Source of the DNA: Istiophorus platypterus
Lineage: Eukaryota; Chordata; Actinopteri; Istiophoriformes; Istiophoridae
Assembly: GCA_016859345.1 (NCBI GenBank)
Contig: CM029112.1
Location: 10,883,089-10,947,088, forward strand
Direction: 5' to 3'
DNA length: 64,000 nucleotides
Shown: piece after piece, positions 60,189 through 64,000 of the stretch
Layout of the letters: every line of letters starts with the position of its first letter
Position numbering within the stretch: position 1 is the first letter of the stretch
The notes under the pieces: generated by a model
Told to the model about the DNA's origin: nothing
Seen by the model: the letters and a program-made list of their open reading frames with translations, nothing else
Database searches by the model: none
Made by a program: the position numbers and the translations under genes

Positions 60189-63100
60189 GTGAGTACAGCA
60201 TCAGTGTGCAACCACTGCCCCAAACAACTGACTGGCCCGGTCATGACCCTGACAGTGTTACGCTTTAATGTATGTCAGTGAGAGTCATGTGTTACAGAGC
60301 GTATTTGTGTGTGATCTGACATACATAATATGCAGTGTATGTGTGTGGTATGTGGATATTGGTGTGTGGCATATATGGATTGATGTATGGAGGGCCTCTG
60401 AAACATTGTGAAGCTTCCTTGCGTCTGTATGGCTTGACGGGCAGCCAGACCCCCCCAGAGCTCAGACACTGTCCCTCCACATTCCTGCCATATCCTGGGT
60501 CAGAGCCACACACACAGAGACTCCTATCCCCTCTCTCAGCAGAGGAAAGAGTGTCTGCAAGTATGTGCTCTTTGTCCCTCTGTCCATAACCACTGTGAAG
60601 GGTCACGCAACAGCAGTAGACACACTGACACCTCCTCCCTTCAGCTTACCACTTGTCATTTCTGCTCCTGACCTTCTCCATTCGCTTCGTTTATTTTTCC
60701 AAACACGGCTGCTGAGGACTGGACTAGAGCAGGAGCGTGGCCAGGCTTCAGAGGGGAGAGGAATGGAAGGATGGAGGAAGAAAGGGAACAAAGGGGGTGG
60801 GAGTGAAGGCTCTTTTGTCAGATTCAGCTCATCCATTTTAGTATAAACAGGTTGGCGGGCCAAGTCACTCCAAACCAGAACTGACCAGACTTACCCAGGT
60901 CATGCAGCCTGCTGTGGTGGATTGAATTAATTTATTATCATGAATATTACTGAAAAAAGGCAGCAAGGTAGCAGCACAGAGCACGTAGAGAGAGAGACAG
61001 AGAGACAGAGAGAGGTATGCGTTTGTTCTGCCTTTGCTGTGGTAATGGCTATGACAGCACAGATTCCACATCTGTTCCTTGGCAAAGGTATTTGAGATTG
61101 TGTATGTGCCCATGTTAGGTTGCAGCAAGGACCAGAAAGTGTGAAGATGTACAAGGTATTGTAAACGGTGAGAACAGTTTTTATTGGCCCAAGACAATCG
61201 CAGGGAAACAGTCATTGTTTTTCCTTCCCCTTGGAATTTATGTGTTAGAGAGAGAGAGATGTTTAAGAGTTGACACAGCGGGGTCTTAAAAAGCCACCTC
61301 TGCCCTCGTGCTTGCCACTCATCTCCATTTCCTCCACTTCCTCTTTTATTTGAGTGAGACAGATAGTTGTCTGTCTGAGTGCCTCTTTGGAATCCATCGC
61401 ATTGTTTTTGGTGCCAGTATAGTTTTCATGGAAATGGAGGATATCAGATGCCACAGATGCTATGTCTTTTTTTTTTAACCTACTCTTACCAAAGCAAACA
61501 TGTTTTTCTTGATATTCATACTTGATTTCTAGAAAAATCCCCACAAGACACTATCATATGCATCAGGAGATTGGTGTCTGCTAAAATCCACAGTGTTAAT
61601 TAGTCGATTTTACTGAAAGGGTTGTTTCTCTGGTGCTTTTGCTCTCAGACAGAGGAATGTTGAAGTTTACTTAAAAGCCTGTAGCCACTGTTTTGTAGGT
61701 TTGATGGTGGCACAACTCAAAGAGAATGTAACAACAGTGTGAGGATTTCTACAGATTCTTTCTGCTCATCTGGGGACAAGCTGTAAAACATTCCTGATGC
61801 GAATTTTACACAGCCACTGCCTGTTTTTTTCTAAACTTTATCAAATCAATAGAAGAGTATATCATGTTGGATTTATTAAATAGATTTCATTACCTTTGAC
61901 TTTAGTTTCCTGTATTTTGATACTAGTTTATTTGAAATACTGTAATTTTTCATTGGCGGTCCAATAATTTCAAGGGTGTGTGCTGAGCTGTCTGCAATAT
62001 GTTCTGTATTAGATCATTGCAATCATGCTATCATATGCTGGGATGTTGTGTCAGAGAGCTATCACTCCAAGACCATATCCCCTCCAGATGCCTGCAGTAA
62101 AGCACTGCTATAAAGCAGGTAGACAATCTAATGACAGATGAGACCTTGCCCTTTACTGCCATTCTTTCTTTTCTCCTTACTTCTCATTAATCATATCTTC
62201 TTTTCTGCAATATTGCCTTCATCCTTCCCTCTCCCAACTCATCTTCTACCCCTATTGCTTTTTGTTGAAGCTGAGAGACATCACTTCAGAATTTCTAGAA
62301 ATGCCAAAATGCACAATTTTCGTGTTTCAATTTTTCTCAAAAGCAGAGCAGCTTTATCAGACTCTGGTACAAGGACTTTGGTGCCCTCCCCACGTCCCCC
62401 ATTCTCATCATTTGCACTAAATACATACATTTGGCTTTTCTTTTCTTGTTTGTAAGGGACTCTTTTTGTTTAACTACTAATTGTACACAATATCATCCCC
62501 CTACCCACATATCCTTCTTTATCCTTTACCCAACTCCCCCTTGCTTCACTCACTATTCATATGTAGCTGCAGCTTTGTCCATGGTCCTGTCTGGGCTTTT
62601 GACCCAAGCTGCGGTTACAGACCGAGTTTTTGTTCTTGCCTGGTAATCTCCACAGAGGGAAGCATCCAAAACACTGTCAAAAACAAACAAAGCTTCAAAA
62701 GTTAAATTGAGGGGAAAATGTATTCACCACGTCCTACTTAGTCATATCCATCTAAGCTCTGGCCAAACACTTAATAAAGCTAAATCTCTCCTAGCTGTAT
62801 TCTGCAATCAGTATTTACTGATAAGAGAAGTTGCTGGCCTGTTTCTAGGAAATGGGCAAGGTCAAAACGTTCATTTTTACTGGCTGTTTACCCAGTTTAA
62901 CTGTATCTGTTTTTATCAAGGTTTTATAATGCATCTGGGGGATTGAGACTCGTGTCTGGGCCCTATTCCAGTTGTGCTAGCCACTATTTATTCAGCATCT
63001 CACTGTGCAGTGTAGTCTTGGTTCTTACGCAAAGGCACCATACTTTCCATCATTCAGCTTGCTTCCCTCAGCAATGGGCTGTCCTCAAGTTCCCTTTGGC

Positions 63101-64000
63101 CTTCAGGGTTTTTAATCTTCGTTTCATGTTTGTTATCATGGTGGGTTTTCTGTGGATAATTTTATTCTAGTTCAGCGTTGCCTCAGTGCATGTCTCTTGT
63201 TTATGACAAAGCAGCTATGAAAAAGACAAAACGCAATAATCAAAAGGAGACCTTGTCCTCATTTCTCTACGCACTTGATAGATTAAACCATGAGCAGCTG
63301 AGGAAGCTCAAAGTCAAACATCCATAGTGGGGCATTTCCTCCCTGTCATTTTAGGCCTGAGGTGCATATAAAGATGGATTTGTTCTCTTTTCTTGCCTGT
63401 TTTTAATTAAAAGAGCTGTGGTAAACATGGTGTGTAATTGGAGCAGTGAGCTGGCTTGTATCAGGTTAGCTTTGCTCGTCCACAACATTCAGTAGGACTG
63501 TTTTCTTTGGAGTGTCACAACATAAAGAGGCCTGGGAGCAAGAGCCAGTAAAATAGGGTTGTGGGTGGAATATAATTTGGATGGCGAATAATGGAAGGGA
63601 AATGTTTATTTTTTGGTTGGGGTTGAAATGGAAACTGAAAAATTGAGGCATGGAGGGTGATGAGCTTGAGAGGGGTGTTTTTAACTGCGCAAAGGTAGCT
63701 ATTACTGCAGGCCAGTTTTCCATACAAGCTGCAGATCTAGACACTGGAGAACAGCATGGATCTCTGTGCACTGATCTCTCCTTCATACCCTTCCCTCTAT
63801 AAACCTGAGTTGTAATAATGAGTTTAATTGAGCCTCTAAACCAGCTGCAATCAGTGAACTTTACAAGTGGGCACGATTGCAACCAGCTTGCCATGTAAAT
63901 GCTTGAGACGTCATAATAATTATCCATACTCCCTTGCTTTAGCAGCAACAGACACATATTCACCACACTCACAGAGTTAATTCAGCAAAGCCTTCATGAT
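60189..64000 (+). other. coro7 intron 9 start, cut by the window edge
   Basis: After the donor GTGAGT at 60189 no further coro7 exon was found. The expected next part (end of the first propeller, resembling human LVPLLDPDSGLLVLAGKGE) is not present in any frame I checked. No nested gene is seen. A GA-rich stretch lies at 60985-61015 and near 61245-61260. Confidence 0.55.

Noticed and set aside
1..64000. CRISPR array, phage, integron, toxin-antitoxin or biosynthetic cluster
   Set aside because: The whole window is vertebrate nuclear DNA with spliced housekeeping genes; no prokaryotic-type feature or endogenous viral coding frame was seen.

Overview
The window is vertebrate nuclear DNA, almost certainly from a ray-finned (teleost, probably percomorph) fish. 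It holds intron-split genes with GT-AG junctions, a nuclear tRNA gene with eukaryotic boxes, long CA/GT microsatellites and several dispersed repeats that I recognise from spiny-rayed fish genomes. There is no bacterial, viral, CRISPR or operon-like content. The species cannot be fixed from the sequence. No undescribed molecular system was found. The value lies in reassembled gene models, some lineage-specific changes in known proteins, and a few structural oddities.

Layout. (1) 1398-1787, minus: a tmem100-type two-pass membrane protein in a single coding exon, with a compact CRE/CCAAT/GC/TATA-like promoter at 2081-2167. (2) 6296-11016, minus: tedc2 (tubulin epsilon and delta complex 2), seven coding exons, 432 aa. 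A tRNA-Thr(AGU) gene lies in its first intron on the same strand. E2F-type sites and a TCTCGCGAGA element lie upstream. (3) 16459-18212, plus: hmox2 (heme oxygenase 2), five coding exons, 313 aa. (4) 22054-26301, minus, convergent with hmox2: dnaja3 (mitochondrial Hsp40, Tid1), twelve coding exons including a 15-nt micro-exon, 458 aa. (5) 26812 to beyond the right edge, plus, divergent from dnaja3 across a 510-bp CpG-rich promoter: coro7 (coronin 7). Only the first nine coding exons (first WD40 region) are inside, because intron 7 alone is 22.6 kb.

The order tedc2 - hmox2 - dnaja3 - coro7 corresponds to human 16p13.3. NMRAL1 (between HMOX2 and DNAJA3 in human) is missing, and VASN (inside a CORO7 intron in human) is not in the visible part of coro7. 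TMEM100 is on a different human chromosome (17q).

Intron 7 of coro7 is the main accessory landscape. It holds a near-perfect 1161-bp tandem duplication bounded by A-tracts (39178-41499), large GT arrays, and parts of several teleost repeat families. The genes have separate housekeeping roles (centriole tubulins, heme breakdown, mitochondrial protein folding, actin/Golgi traffic). They share a neighbourhood, not a pathway. All exon coordinates were worked out by hand from splice signals, reading-frame continuity and remembered family sequences; no alignment program was run.
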